A stretch of DNA of 64,000 bases from Clostridium sp. KNHs205. GTDB lineage: Bacteria; Bacillota; Clostridia; Lachnospirales; Lachnospiraceae. The stretch spans positions 1,426,001-1,490,000 of the forward strand of contig NZ_JNLE01000005.1 in NCBI RefSeq assembly GCF_000702945.1, given 5' to 3'. Under the pieces are notes generated by a model. The model searched no databases. It was given only the letters and a program-made list of their open reading frames with translations, and was not told where the DNA came from. Position numbers and translations under genes: made by a program. This document shows positions 54,064-62,998 of this stretch, one piece after another (within the stretch, counting starts at the first letter, position 1; each line of letters starts with the position of its first letter).

Positions 54064-54113
54064 TAAAAGCCTCAGAGTTTATCAGGTTTGATAATTACTC
54101 TGAAGCTTTTGAA
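54064..54113 (-). terminator. Terminator hairpin after the YckD-like gene
   Basis: AAAAGC-CTCAGAGT pairs with ACTCTGA-A-GCTTTT, leaving TTTT on the minus strand. It lies about 60 bp after the stop codon. Confidence 0.7.
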
Positions 54114-54170
54114 GTTTAGTGCTCTGCTGTCACAATCGTTATCAACTGCTGCAAGCAAATATTACTGCTC

Positions 54171-54560
54171 TTATTTCTTCCTCTTCATTAAAGGGAATTC
54201 TCCATTCTCTCTTAATTTCTTAAGTTTCTGAGTTTTAAAAGCTTTAAATCTGTCGGAATCCGATTTATCAAGAACCTTATACTCAACCATCTTATCCAAT
54301 AATTTGGCTTCGTCATCCATCTCCGCTTCTAATAGTGCATAGATATCTTCTTTCTGTTCCTTGGTAAGGGATTGCCAGGCATTTTCTGCTTTTTGTATTT
54401 TCTCATCAAAAGCAGCATCTTTGCTGTCCCTATCATTTTTTACCTCTGACAGTGTTGCCGATTCAGTATTTGTATCCGCTGCGTTTACTGTTATCGTTCC
54501 TAATCCGGTTAAGCCGATAAAACCGGCCAGAGCAAGACCGCATAACTTTATTTTGTTCAT
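54171..54560 (-). CDS. Small secreted protein, YckD/DUF2680-like
   Basis: 129 residues. An N-terminal signal peptide (LCGLALAGFIGLTGLGTITV, cleavage after VNAA) is followed by a charged helical domain. LTKEQKEDIYALLEAEMDDE and AKLLDKMVEYKVLDKSDSDR resemble the DUF2680 (YckD) pattern of LTxEQ-helix-DKMVxxGV. A Lys/Arg-rich tail ends the protein. Function of that family is unknown. It is transcribed alone, facing the palindromic element. Confidence 0.7.
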   Translation of the reverse strand: MNKIKLCGLALAGFIGLTGLGTITVNAADTNTESATLSEVKNDRDSKDAAFDEKIQKAENAWQSLTKEQKEDIYALLEAEMDDEAKLLDKMVEYKVLDKSDSDRFKAFKTQKLKKLRENGEFPLMKRKK

Positions 54561-54808
54561 TCAGCTTCCTCACTTTCCTGAACAACAAAACACTAATCTT
54601 CTATCTTAGTGTTTCCGGTAATTGTGAAAAAATTGTGAATTTTCAGAAAAGTTTAATTTTCCATTAAAATTCAATAGTCATTAGACATAATCTGCCTTTA
54701 TTCTGCATAAAAAACTTACACAATCTTTACAACAGCCCACTTGCTCTCTTTCGCCTGCTTCGCTAACATAAGAATTTAGAAGAGTATACCGGCGAAGGGA
54801 GAATTGCC

Positions 54809-56548
54809 ATGGTGAATCAATTTCAACTGCTGGAAAAAATATTAGAAGGTCAACATATAACACCTGTATATCAACCTATTGTATCCTTAATTGACGGACA
54901 GATTTATGGATATGAAGCTCTCAGCAGAATATCTGCCAAGGAGCTGGAAATGAACATTGAACAAATGTTTAAAATAGCCGATAAGCTAAATAAATCCTGG
55001 GAGCTGGAAACCTTATGCAGAACAAAGGCTCTGGAACATTCTATTAATCTAAAGGAAGGAAAAAAGCTTTTTCTTAATGTCAATTCCAATATCATTCATG
55101 ACAAAAACTTTAGAGAGGGATTTACCAAAAGCAGCCTCACTGCCTATGGGCTGGACTCAGGAAATGTTATTTTTGAAATCACAGAGCGGGTTGCAGTAGT
55201 TGACAACAATGCTTTCCTGACCTCTATAAACCATTATAAAAGCCAGAACTACGGAATAGCCATTGATGACTTTGGTGCAGGTTATTCCGGTCTGAATATC
55301 ATAGCAAGTGTCAGACCGGACTTTATTAAACTGGATATGAATCTTGTCAGAAATATAGATAAAGATGAAATAAAGCAGCTGGTATGCAAAGCTATGGTTG
55401 ACTTCGGCAGAAATGCAGGAATCCAGTTAATCGCTGAGGGAATCGAGACAGAAGAAGAGTTAAAGACTCTGATAAAACTAAATGTTAATCTTGGGCAGGG
55501 TTATTTTCTGGGATATCCAAGAGAGTTCTTTCAAGAGGTAGAACCTTACAAGATTGATTTAATCAGATCACACCGCTCAAAAATATATACGGATAATATC
55601 AAAAGCTCCGTTTACCCCCTTATCGGATATCTCGCCAAACCAGGTGTTACCTTCCCGCCGGAGGTGATAGCAGAGGATCTGTATGAAAATCTAAGGCTTA
55701 ATCCATCCATTACAGAATTTACTGTAGTTGATAAGGAGGCAGCCACAGGCTTTATGACCCGAATGGCTTTAAATGAAATGTTAGGCGGCAGATACGGCTT
55801 CAGCCTGTATTCCAAGAAAAAAATACAGCAGCTGATAAAGACAGAATTTCTAAGAGTCAATTACAACGTACCTGTCAATCAGGTTTCCAGACTTGCAATG
55901 CAGCGACCCTTTGAGCGGTTGTACAATCCCATCGTAGTGGAAAAGGATAGTAAATACTTCGGTATCGTTACCATCAAAGACTTATTGGATGCCTGCACAA
56001 AAGTGGAAGTGGATACTGCAATGCATTGTAATCCCCTTACCGGTTTGCCCGGAAACCTGTTGATTGAAAAGGAAATCTTAAGCCGTGTCTTTGGAAATAC
56101 CCCTTATTGCATTACATATTATGATATTGATAATTTCAAAGCTTATAATGATGCTTATGGTTTTCAGAATGGTGATATAATGCTTGTATTAGTGGCTGAC
56201 ATTCTGAAAGAATGCGCTAAGAAAAACGAATTTATCGGTCATATAGGTGGCGATGATTTCATTGTGATCTGTGATTATCATGGAGGTGAGGATTATTGCA
56301 AAACCATTATAGATCATTTCACCTTAAAAGTTTCTTCACTTTACCGGGATGAAGACTTGAAGAATGGTTATATCGTATCCAAGAACCGCCATGGCGTAAC
56401 AGAGAACTTTCCCATAGCCAGCTTATCAATTGCAGGTATCTCAAACCAGGTAAAAGCCTATCAAAGTATAGATGACTTCTCAAAGGATATCGCAATGCTT
56501 AAGAAAAAATGCAAACGACAGCCCGGTAATTACTATGAGATACAATAA
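54809..56548 (+). CDS. EAL-CBS-GGDEF cyclic-di-GMP protein
   Basis: 579 residues, probably cytosolic. Residues ~15-250 are an EAL phosphodiesterase domain with the catalytic set preserved: YEALSR, FLNVNS, FEITERV, IDDFGAGYSGL, FIKLDMNLVRNI and IAEGIETEEEL, GQGYFLG. Residues ~265-400 are a CBS pair (PSITEFTVVDKE, YFGIVTIKDLLDAC). Residues ~405-560 are a GGDEF domain with GGDDF instead of GGDEF and DIDNFKAYNDAYGFQNGD. It should hydrolyse c-di-GMP under control of a CBS-bound nucleotide; synthase activity is doubtful. Confidence 0.9.
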   Translation: MVNQFQLLEKILEGQHITPVYQPIVSLIDGQIYGYEALSRISAKELEMNIEQMFKIADKLNKSWELETLCRTKALEHSINLKEGKKLFLNVNSNIIHDKNFREGFTKSSLTAYGLDSGNVIFEITERVAVVDNNAFLTSINHYKSQNYGIAIDDFGAGYSGLNIIASVRPDFIKLDMNLVRNIDKDEIKQLVCKAMVDFGRNAGIQLIAEGIETEEELKTLIKLNVNLGQGYFLGYPREFFQEVEPYKIDLIRSHRSKIYTDNIKSSVYPLIGYLAKPGVTFPPEVIAEDLYENLRLNPSITEFTVVDKEAATGFMTRMALNEMLGGRYGFSLYSKKKIQQLIKTEFLRVNYNVPVNQVSRLAMQRPFERLYNPIVVEKDSKYFGIVTIKDLLDACTKVEVDTAMHCNPLTGLPGNLLIEKEILSRVFGNTPYCITYYDIDNFKAYNDAYGFQNGDIMLVLVADILKECAKKNEFIGHIGGDDFIVICDYHGGEDYCKTIIDHFTLKVSSLYRDEDLKNGYIVSKNRHGVTENFPIASLSIAGISNQVKAYQSIDDFSKDIAMLKKKCKRQPGNYYEIQ

Positions 56549-56669
56549 CTAACCTTTGACTTTTTCTTCCTGTAATGCGATGATAAGATGGTACATATTA
56601 TTTACAGCATGGAATTCGTGTGAGCATAGCTGTTTCGATGGATTCCTGACAAAAAAAGGAGAGGTTTAC

Positions 56670-57137
56670 ATGGAAGAATGGAAATCAGACCGTATAGCAT
56701 CTGCATTAAAGGGTGAAAATCCCACCGTGATAACAAGGATGAAGAGTGGATTTGTGGTACTGGCAGATCCTCAGTTCCTGCCGGGTTATTGCATCCTGCT
56801 CTCCTATCCTAAGGTATTCAGCTTAAATGACTTAAATCTCTCACAGCGATGGGACTTTCTCCTTGATATGAGCTTAATCGGTGATGCCCTGATTGAAGTG
56901 TGCAGCCCGGTAATACGTATTAATTATGATATTCTCGGGAATACCGATAATTATCTCCATGCCCATATCACTCCCCGCTATGAATGGGAAGGGGAAGCGA
57001 AAAAGCATCCTATCTGGGATTATCCGAGAGAATACTGGAGTCTTGACAAATATCAATTCTCTGAAGAAAGATGCGGGGAATTAAAGGAGAAACTGAATAG
57101 GAAACTGACGGAATTAATGAAAGTAAATTACCTTTGA
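56670..57137 (+). CDS. HIT-family hydrolase
   Basis: 155 residues. The histidine-triad motif appears as LHAHITPRYEW near residue 95, and the N-terminal half has PQFLPGYCILLSYPKVFSLN, typical of HIT enzymes that hydrolyse nucleoside phosphates such as diadenosine tetraphosphate. The start at 56670 has AGGAGAGG five nt upstream; the open frame extends upstream without a site. Its location after the c-di-GMP protein is probably incidental. The last His of the triad is replaced by Thr-Pro, common in some subfamilies. Confidence 0.85.
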   Translation: MEEWKSDRIASALKGENPTVITRMKSGFVVLADPQFLPGYCILLSYPKVFSLNDLNLSQRWDFLLDMSLIGDALIEVCSPVIRINYDILGNTDNYLHAHITPRYEWEGEAKKHPIWDYPREYWSLDKYQFSEERCGELKEKLNRKLTELMKVNYL

Positions 57138-57350
57138 TACTTAGCTCTGTTGATACTTTAGCTCTGTCAGTACAAAGCTCAATCACTACATAGCTCTGTT
57201 GATACTTTAGCTCAGTCGGTACTAAAGCTCAGTTACTATTTAGCTCTGCTGATGCTTACCTCAGTCGATACAAAAGCTCTTTTGGTACTTATCTCAGTCG
57301 ATGCTAAGCTCTGTTGATACTTAGCTCTTTTAAGACTTAGCTCAGCGGCA
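57133..57350. repeat. Degenerate 15-17-bp tandem array, about 13 units
   Basis: Units follow the pattern TGATACTTAGCTCTGT, with variants such as CGGTACTAAAGCTCAGT and TGATGCTTACCTCAGT, head to tail with no spacers. The array begins at the HIT stop codon and ends about 50 bp before the VanW stop codon, filling the gap between two convergent genes. Confidence 0.85.
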
Positions 57351-57398
57351 TTAATTTTTACTGATAAGAATTAAAACTAACATCAATACACAGCTAGT

Positions 57399-58241
57399 CT
57401 ACTCTCCAAGAAAGGGTGAGTACATCATTAGAGCATGATTTTCAACAATAAGCTCTTCACACAACAGCTCATCCTTTTTATTAAATATCTGGCGATACAG
57501 TTCATTATGTCTGCTGAAACCACCCCAGAATTCACTTCTCATTACATGATTTTTCTCTATGATTTTATAAGTATGTGTTGAAGATGCACTTGCTCTTATT
57601 TCGCCATTTAGATATTCCTCATCCAGCCACACACAGAGCTGGAAATCTTCTGTTGTATCATTTCTTATCATAAGGTCACCATAAGGATAGAAACAGGTGG
57701 CACCACTTCCGAAGGGCTGGGTTCGGTTAGAATCCGGAAATACATCGTAGCCATGGCGGTGTCTTTCTACCACTGTTAAAGGGGTATGCAGCACCATCCA
57801 ATAGATAAGGTTAGACAGCTGGCACAGTCCGCCTCCCGGTCCATAATGAAAGGCACCTCCCTGTAATACCATTCCGTCCACATATCCTTTGCTATAGGAG
57901 GGTTTTCCGATCAGCTTCCAATAGCTTAATATCTCACCGGGACGGATTACGATTCCATTTAGCCGAAGGGCAGCCAATTTCAAATTTATGATTTTATTAT
58001 ATTGGTATTGCATCTCCACATCTTTGAGTTTTCTTAGCAAAATTGTTCTATGACTAAAATGCAGGCAAGGTAAAGGTGTCTCCCTTGTGAACGCAAACTT
58101 TTTATTCTTTGTCAGCCATATAGCTTTTCTTAATAGGGAATAATATAAACGCCCGCATTTTAAGCGAAGTTTGGAGCGGTTTTTAGGCTGTTGTATAACA
58201 TTTTCTGCTTTACCCTTTTTTATCCGATTGTTCTTTCTCAT
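57399..58241 (-). CDS. VanW family protein
   Basis: 280 residues. The VanW core is clear: VIRPGEILSYWKLIGKPSYS, GYVDGMVLQGGAFHYGPGGG, LCQLSNLIYWMVLHTPLTVV, ERHRHGYDVFPDSNRTQPFG and YPYGDLMIRNDTTEDFQLCV. The N-terminus is Lys/Arg-rich and no signal peptide is evident. The start at 58241 has AAGGAGG 8 nt upstream; an in-frame ATG 14 codons earlier lies inside the fossil described at 58285. VanW function is unknown; it occurs in vanB-type clusters and widely in Clostridia. Confidence 0.9.
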   Translation of the reverse strand: MRKNNRIKKGKAENVIQQPKNRSKLRLKCGRLYYSLLRKAIWLTKNKKFAFTRETPLPCLHFSHRTILLRKLKDVEMQYQYNKIINLKLAALRLNGIVIRPGEILSYWKLIGKPSYSKGYVDGMVLQGGAFHYGPGGGLCQLSNLIYWMVLHTPLTVVERHRHGYDVFPDSNRTQPFGSGATCFYPYGDLMIRNDTTEDFQLCVWLDEEYLNGEIRASASSTHTYKIIEKNHVMRSEFWGGFSRHNELYRQIFNKKDELLCEELIVENHALMMYSPFLGE

Positions 58242-58284
58242 CTTCCCGACCTCCTTATAATGTATTCCAGCTGATTGGAACACA

Positions 58285-58665
58285 GGTTATGACAACGTTA
58301 TAGTTGGATGTACCATTAAAAACCAGGCAAATGCAGATAAACACCTTGCTGTCCTTCAAAGCTTACCTATTAAACATAAACTGATAATCTGTCAGCCTTT
58401 ATTTAGAAGAAATAGACCTAGGGAGATTTTTGGAAAATATTGAACTGGTTGTAGTCGGAGGAGAATCTGAAAAATATGCAAGATCATTGGATTATTCCTG
58501 GGTGCTTTCCATCAGAGAGCAATGCCTGAGAAGAAATGTATCCTTCGAGTTCAGGTAATGCGGTACTCATTTTATAAAAGATACCAGGTACTATATCCTG
58601 CAGGTCAAAGATCTTCGCTCACAGGCCAAAAAGCGGATATTAACTGGCAGTCTGCAAAGCAGTAA
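58285..58665 (+). pseudogene. Decayed DUF5131 (phage Gp37-like) protein gene
   Basis: With frame changes near 58405 and 58630 and an in-frame TAA near 58556, the + strand reads NVIVGCTIKNQANADKHLAV, SLPIKHKLIICQPL, then LEEIDLGRFLENIELVVVGG, ESEKYARSLDYSWVLSIREQ, CGTHFIKDTRYYILQVKDLR and QAKKADINWQSAKQ stop. This order matches the C-terminal half of the DUF5131 family. The 5' part is missing, and the VanW start region overlaps the left edge. Confidence 0.8.
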
Positions 58666-58777
58666 TACCATTAAAAGCTATCACTATGCAGCCCTTATTA
58701 ATAAATTTGTATTTAAATCTTATGGTTGGTCTATAGTATTTGTAGCTTCAATACTAAGAATGTTTACTGGTAGAATA

Positions 58778-59761
58778 TCATTTTATCTCACAAGAAGAAA
58801 CTTCGCCTCTAACACCGCTTTGTATGGAGGTTATACCACATCTTACCATGGATTCAATAGCCTCCTGCGTATAAAAAGCGTAATGCTGGGTATACAAAAC
58901 ATTCGGAAATTGTTTCAGATACAAAAGGGCTCTGTTATCCATAATCCTTGTACCAACATGTACATGCATAACACCTGTTTCCTCTTCCAGCGTATCAATT
59001 CCAGCTCCTCCTACCTGCTCCTCCTCCAGCGCTTTTATCAGACTCTCCGTATCAATAAGTTGTCCTCTGGCTGTATTAATTAAGATTACACCCTTTTTCA
59101 TCTTGTATATACTCTCATCATTTATCATGTGATAATTCTCATCTGTAAGCGGGGTATGCAATGTAATAATATCACTTTCTTTATATAACCGCTCCAGCTC
59201 CACATATTCTGCCAGGCCTTCAATGGAAGGATTACGGTATCTGTCATTGGCAAGAATCCTACAGCCAAATCCACTGAGATTCCTTATAACCGTAGAGCCA
59301 ATCTTACCGGTACCGATAACTCCAACCGTAAGACTTCTCATCTCCCGTCCCATCATACCATCCAGAGAAAAATCATTTACCAGAGCACGGCAAATGGAAA
59401 TCTTAGCTTTTCTAAGCATTATGAGCATCATCATAACTGTAAAATCAGCCACATTGTTGGGATTGTAGTAAGCATGGTAAGCATGGATACCAAGTTCCCT
59501 TACTGCTGTCATATCGAAATGATCATAACCAATGGTTCTGGTCGACAGGTGCTTGATACCATATTCATTCATTTTGACAAGGACCTCCCTGGAAACATTA
59601 CTGTATCCCAATACAGAAACTCCGTCAAACTCCCTGGCCTCCTCCAAGGTCTCCAAGGTAAGGTGTTTGTTCGTAAGTACTATTTCGTCCGTAGTTTCTT
59701 TCTGGATTGCCTTGAAAATATCTCTTTCAAATTCTGCTACGTCATATACGTAAATCCTCAT
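58778..59761 (-). CDS. D-2-hydroxyacid dehydrogenase (VanH/D-lactate dehydrogenase type)
   Basis: 327 residues, NAD-dependent. HLSTRTIGYDHFDMTAVREL, NNVADFTVMMMLIMLRKAKI, the Rossmann GVIGTGKIGSTVI, ILINTARGQLIDTESLIKAL (catalytic Arg), IDTLEEETG (Glu) and LYTQHYAFYT (His) are all in place. The IGYDH and VADFTxxMMLM segments are especially like VanH, which makes D-lactate for D-Ala-D-Lac. No D-Ala-D-Lac ligase (VanA/B) or VanX is nearby, so ordinary D-lactate metabolism is equally possible. Confidence 0.88.
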   Translation of the reverse strand: MRIYVYDVAEFERDIFKAIQKETTDEIVLTNKHLTLETLEEAREFDGVSVLGYSNVSREVLVKMNEYGIKHLSTRTIGYDHFDMTAVRELGIHAYHAYYNPNNVADFTVMMMLIMLRKAKISICRALVNDFSLDGMMGREMRSLTVGVIGTGKIGSTVIRNLSGFGCRILANDRYRNPSIEGLAEYVELERLYKESDIITLHTPLTDENYHMINDESIYKMKKGVILINTARGQLIDTESLIKALEEEQVGGAGIDTLEEETGVMHVHVGTRIMDNRALLYLKQFPNVLYTQHYAFYTQEAIESMVRCGITSIQSGVRGEVSSCEIK

Positions 59762-59861
59762 ATCAAGCTCCTATCTGTGTGTTTTAATATGCGTTTAAAT
59801 AAAGGGGCGGGAAAGTATACTTTTGCTCTTACTTCTTTCCTGTTGTTTTATGGGGTTGACT

Positions 59862-59932
59862 TTTCTGGTCTTTGGGCTTTTGGTCTTTGAGCTTTTCTGG
59901 CCTTTGGGCTTTTCTGGTCTTTCTGGCTTTTA
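59862..59932. repeat. Short degenerate tandem repeat of CTTTT-CTGGTCTTTGGG units
   Basis: About four or five imperfect 15-18-bp units (GGTCTTTGGGCTTTT, GGTCTTTGAGCTTTT, GGCCTTTGGGCTTTT) in the intergenic DNA upstream of the dehydrogenase gene. Confidence 0.75.
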
Positions 59933-60003
59933 TTAGAGTTAATGTAATTATTACTTATGCACCATACCTACTGTATTTCTATAAAAATTAGTGATATTTG
60001 CGA

Positions 60004-60474
60004 TCAGAGTTGACTTTGTGCTATCAACTCTACTTGAGAATAGGGCATTCTTGTTTTTGCAGTGACCTCCTCAACGGTCATTCCTGACTTTAGAAACCTC
60101 CGCACCACATACTCCATAGTCTCACCAACCTCAATAACATGCTTGTCCGGATCATAGATACGTATTACTCGCTGTCCCCAATCGTGTTCTATGCATTTAT
60201 TCAGATATTTAATAGAAAAATTACTTTTCTCTAATATATTCAAGAAACCATCAATATTATTTTCTTCAAAATACAGTTCCGCATCGTTACCACCTATTGT
60301 TACACTTCTTTCAATGAACTCTTCCCACAGTTTCTTTTCCTGTAATACAAGCCCTTCTGTTAAGATTACATTTTCACCAAAGTCAGAAACTACCTCTAAG
60401 CCAAATAAACTCCGATAGAATTCTTTGGATTTTTCAATATCTTGAACGACAAATAGAATATTCTTAAGCTTCAT
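60004..60474 (-). CDS. VOC (glyoxalase/bleomycin-resistance) family protein
   Basis: 156 residues. One VOC module pair: LKNILFVVQDIEKSKEFYRS, FGLEVVSDFGENVIL, DAELYFEENNIDGFLNILE and RVIRIYDPDKHVIEVGE, with the usual metal ligands His/Glu at equivalent places. Residues ~125-156 are a helical tail (FLKSGMTVEEVTAKTRMPYS) not seen in the simplest members and resembling a small HTH. The family includes isomerases, dioxygenases and drug-binding proteins; the substrate is unknown. Confidence 0.85.
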   Translation of the reverse strand: MKLKNILFVVQDIEKSKEFYRSLFGLEVVSDFGENVILTEGLVLQEKKLWEEFIERSVTIGGNDAELYFEENNIDGFLNILEKSNFSIKYLNKCIEHDWGQRVIRIYDPDKHVIEVGETMEYVVRRFLKSGMTVEEVTAKTRMPYSQVELIAQSQL

Positions 60475-60948
60475 TAATACACTCTCCTAAAATCAACATT
60501 ATATCTAAACACATCTTTTTTAATTTTATATTGTAGTTACCATTATTTTATCATAGATTTTCTATGTTTCATATAACGCCATTCAAATATTAATTCACTC
60601 TTTACAAACCCTAATTATCATAATATATTTAGTTAAAACCAATTCACTCTATAATTGAACAGTTTGAAACATTTTCAGAAGTTTGAAACATTTTAAGAAG
60701 CATGCATCAAATTTAATTTTTTACAAGTCAATAATCTGAATTACTTGAGCTATTTCAGTTTTATAATAGAAAAGCTAAAATCGAAAACAGAACAAAAGAC
60801 TTGAATTTACTAGTAAAACCAGCGTGTCAAATATTTTTTACATACCAATTTGGCTAATGGAAAATCCATTTGATAGAAATAATTTATTTCATGTCATATC
60901 ATTGGTTCAGGTCAAGAGAACAACAGCATAGAAAGGAGGCATAGTTCA
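60475..60948. other. AT-rich gap with a 19-bp tandem repeat
   Basis: No gene is seen. Tandem copies of AGTTTGAAACATTTT-AGA lie at 60661-60679 and 60680-60698, with one mismatch. The gap separates divergent VOC and XRE genes and should contain both promoters, but no convincing pair was identified. Confidence 0.55.
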
Positions 60949-61533
60949 ATGGAACTTAACACTCAGATAAAAAAATATCGTGCAAAAATGAATTTATCTC
61001 AGGAAGAGCTAGCTGAAAAAGTCTTTGTTACCAGGCAAACCATTTCTAATTGGGAAAACAGCAAAAATTATCCTGATATTCATAGTCTTTTATTGCTTAG
61101 TTCATTATTTAATATATCTCTTGATCAACTAATTAAAGGAGATATCGACATTATGAAAGAAGAAATTAAAGAATCCGAACTTCACAAGTTCAATCGAAAT
61201 GGTAGTAATTTCACCATACTTTTGATTATAACCATTATCTCATTTGTTCCGCTTACAATATTTTTGAACATTTACGGTTTAATTATTTCAATCATTTTAT
61301 TTATCATAACTTTCATCTATTCACTTAAAGTAGAAAGATTTAAGAAACAAAATAATGTTCAGACCTATAAGGAAATTGTAGCATTTACAGAAGGTAAACG
61401 ATTAGATGAAATTGAAAAAAATCAAGAATACGGCAAACGTCCATATCAACAAATTTTGTTAATGTTAGGAAGTGCTTTAATAACTCTGTTCATTTCTCTG
61501 CTATTACTTTGGTTATTGAAACCGTTCCTATAA
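60949..61533 (+). CDS. XRE-family regulator with C-terminal membrane segments
   Basis: 194 residues. The N-terminal Cro/CI helix-turn-helix spans residues ~3-60: IKKYRAKMNLSQEELAEKVF, VTRQTISNWENSKNYPDIHS, SLLLLSSLFNISLDQLIKGD. Three hydrophobic segments follow (~residues 83-100, 102-120 and 165-190), so the regulator is probably membrane-tethered, like several peptide- or antibiotic-responsive XRE proteins. GGAGG lies nine nt before the start. No adjacent target gene is obvious. Confidence 0.88.
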   Translation: MELNTQIKKYRAKMNLSQEELAEKVFVTRQTISNWENSKNYPDIHSLLLLSSLFNISLDQLIKGDIDIMKEEIKESELHKFNRNGSNFTILLIITIISFVPLTIFLNIYGLIISIILFIITFIYSLKVERFKKQNNVQTYKEIVAFTEGKRLDEIEKNQEYGKRPYQQILLMLGSALITLFISLLLLWLLKPFL

Positions 61534-61636
61534 CTATATTTCTAATGGAATATAATATATTAGGCCAAGTTCCTAATATATATGGTAAAGACAAGCATTA
61601 ACGACAAGAAATAGTAATGCAATAAAATCTTATTGT

Positions 61637-61683
61637 ATTACTAAATCCCTCCTAATTAGATAGATTAGGAGGGATTTAGTAAT
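61637..61683. terminator. Perfect 20-bp inverted repeat downstream of the XRE gene
   Basis: ATTACTAAATCCCTCCTAAT (61637-61656) pairs perfectly with ATTAGGAGGGATTTAGTAAT (61664-61683) around a 7-base loop. No long T-run follows on either strand. It lies between convergent genes and probably terminates both. Confidence 0.7.
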
Positions 61684-61810
61684 TAGTTATTATTTCTCAT
61701 AACGATTTTTAACGATAGGATCTTACCAATTAGAAAGCATCAAATACTATGAATTAAAATCTGCATCTTTGAACAACTATAACAATCCTTATTTTAGCTA
61801 TTGTATTTCA

Positions 61811-62998
61811 CTATAATTTTCTTGCTTTGATTACAAATGTTACAGGAAGCATTTTTGCTTTTTTAGCAAAATCACTGTCCTTATACAATTGAATAATCTC
61901 ATTATCAGATTCCTCGACCATTTGGTCTATGAGAAAACCTGCTTTTGTTAATGCATTGATATAAGTTGATAGTTTACGATCCGATAAAGAAATCGCACCT
62001 CCATCCAATGCTACAGAATACCAGGATTCATCGAAATAGCTTTTTTTAAAGATAAGTGAATCATTTTCGCTGGCAACGCATTTATGTATAGGGTGAGACC
62101 AGCTAAAAATAAATATGCCGTCTTTTTTCAGATAAGATGCAATCCTGGTAAAAGTACTTTCAAGATCAGTAGCCCAGCCCACACCATAAACTGAATAAAC
62201 ATAGTCAAAATAATCTACTGGTATTCCACATTCTTCTTCCATGGGAGAACAGATTAATTTTGCTGAATAACCACAGGCTGATAAATACTGCTCCGCCTTT
62301 TCTATCTGATTCTCAGAAATGTCTATCCCCCATAATTCAGAAGCATTGTGGTCCCCATGGTATTGCAGTGAATGCCCGGTTCCGCAGCCTATTTCTAACA
62401 ACTTTTTCCCTGAAACATCCCCAAAGAGATGACACTTTTCCTCCGAGACAAATGCTCCATACATAGGAAGTGCCGTTGTACCTATTACCTCATTTCCTTT
62501 TGTGTCCCAAAAAGAACCGTTGGTTTTATGAATATCCTTCTTGTCCATATCAACCGTAATGGCATATCCGACTTCACCAGCTCCTATAATATTAGTTCTG
62601 TGATTAGGATTCTTTTTCATACCAATCCCCTCCATTAATATTAGTTTGAAGGTCAGGCGTGGAAATGTTTTCAGCGCTACCCCTTCGTCTCGAGCCAAAG
62701 AAGGCGCTGCTCCGTGAAACCGGCTGAAGGCTCTTGAAAAAGCAGCTTGAGAATCATATCCATAGCGCATAGCTATATCTATTATTTTTTCACCTTTTCT
62801 GATATCTTCTGCAGCTACTGATAATCGCCTGCGGCGAATGTATTCGGACAATGGGATCTGTGCTAAAAAAGAAAAAATTCGGCGAAATTCCCACTCTGAA
62901 CAGTTCAATATTTTTGCTGCCGCATAATAGTCAATATCTCCAGATAGATTATTTTCAACATAATCAAGTGCTTGGTTCATACACCTCTGCCAATCCAT
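61811..62998 (-). CDS. AraC-type HTH fused to a class I methyltransferase
   Basis: 395 residues. Residues ~1-105 are an AraC/XylS DNA-binding domain (NQALDYVENNLSGDIDYYAA, ILNCSEWEFRRIFSFLAQ, IPLSEYIRRRRL, IDIAMRYGYDSQAAFSRAFS). Residues ~125-395 are a SAM-dependent methyltransferase: KLLEIGCGTGHSLQYHGDHN, LWGIDISENQIEKAEQYL, DYVYSVYGVGWATDLESTF, GIFIFSWSHPIHK. At the junction an internal ATG (62620, MKKNPN) has GGAGGGG six nt upstream, so the methyltransferase might also be made alone. Start at 62998 has AGGAGGTGAGG. The combination suggests a self-contained regulator-enzyme; its target is unknown. Confidence 0.88.
   Translation of the reverse strand: MDWQRCMNQALDYVENNLSGDIDYYAAAKILNCSEWEFRRIFSFLAQIPLSEYIRRRRLSVAAEDIRKGEKIIDIAMRYGYDSQAAFSRAFSRFHGAAPSLARDEGVALKTFPRLTFKLILMEGIGMKKNPNHRTNIIGAGEVGYAITVDMDKKDIHKTNGSFWDTKGNEVIGTTALPMYGAFVSEEKCHLFGDVSGKKLLEIGCGTGHSLQYHGDHNASELWGIDISENQIEKAEQYLSACGYSAKLICSPMEEECGIPVDYFDYVYSVYGVGWATDLESTFTRIASYLKKDGIFIFSWSHPIHKCVASENDSLIFKKSYFDESWYSVALDGGAISLSDRKLSTYINALTKAGFLIDQMVEESDNEIIQLYKDSDFAKKAKMLPVTFVIKARKL

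Noticed and set aside
53889..54119. 76-codon + strand frame across palindrome copy 2
   Set aside because: The frame results from the palindrome sequence and is not open in copy 1.
57133..57350. Possible CRISPR array
   Set aside because: Units are 15-17 bp, diverged and head to tail without spacers; no cas genes.
57399..59761. Functional vancomycin resistance cluster
   Set aside because: No D-Ala-D-Lac ligase, VanX, VanY, VanR or VanS in the window; VanW and D-LDH families occur widely in Clostridia.
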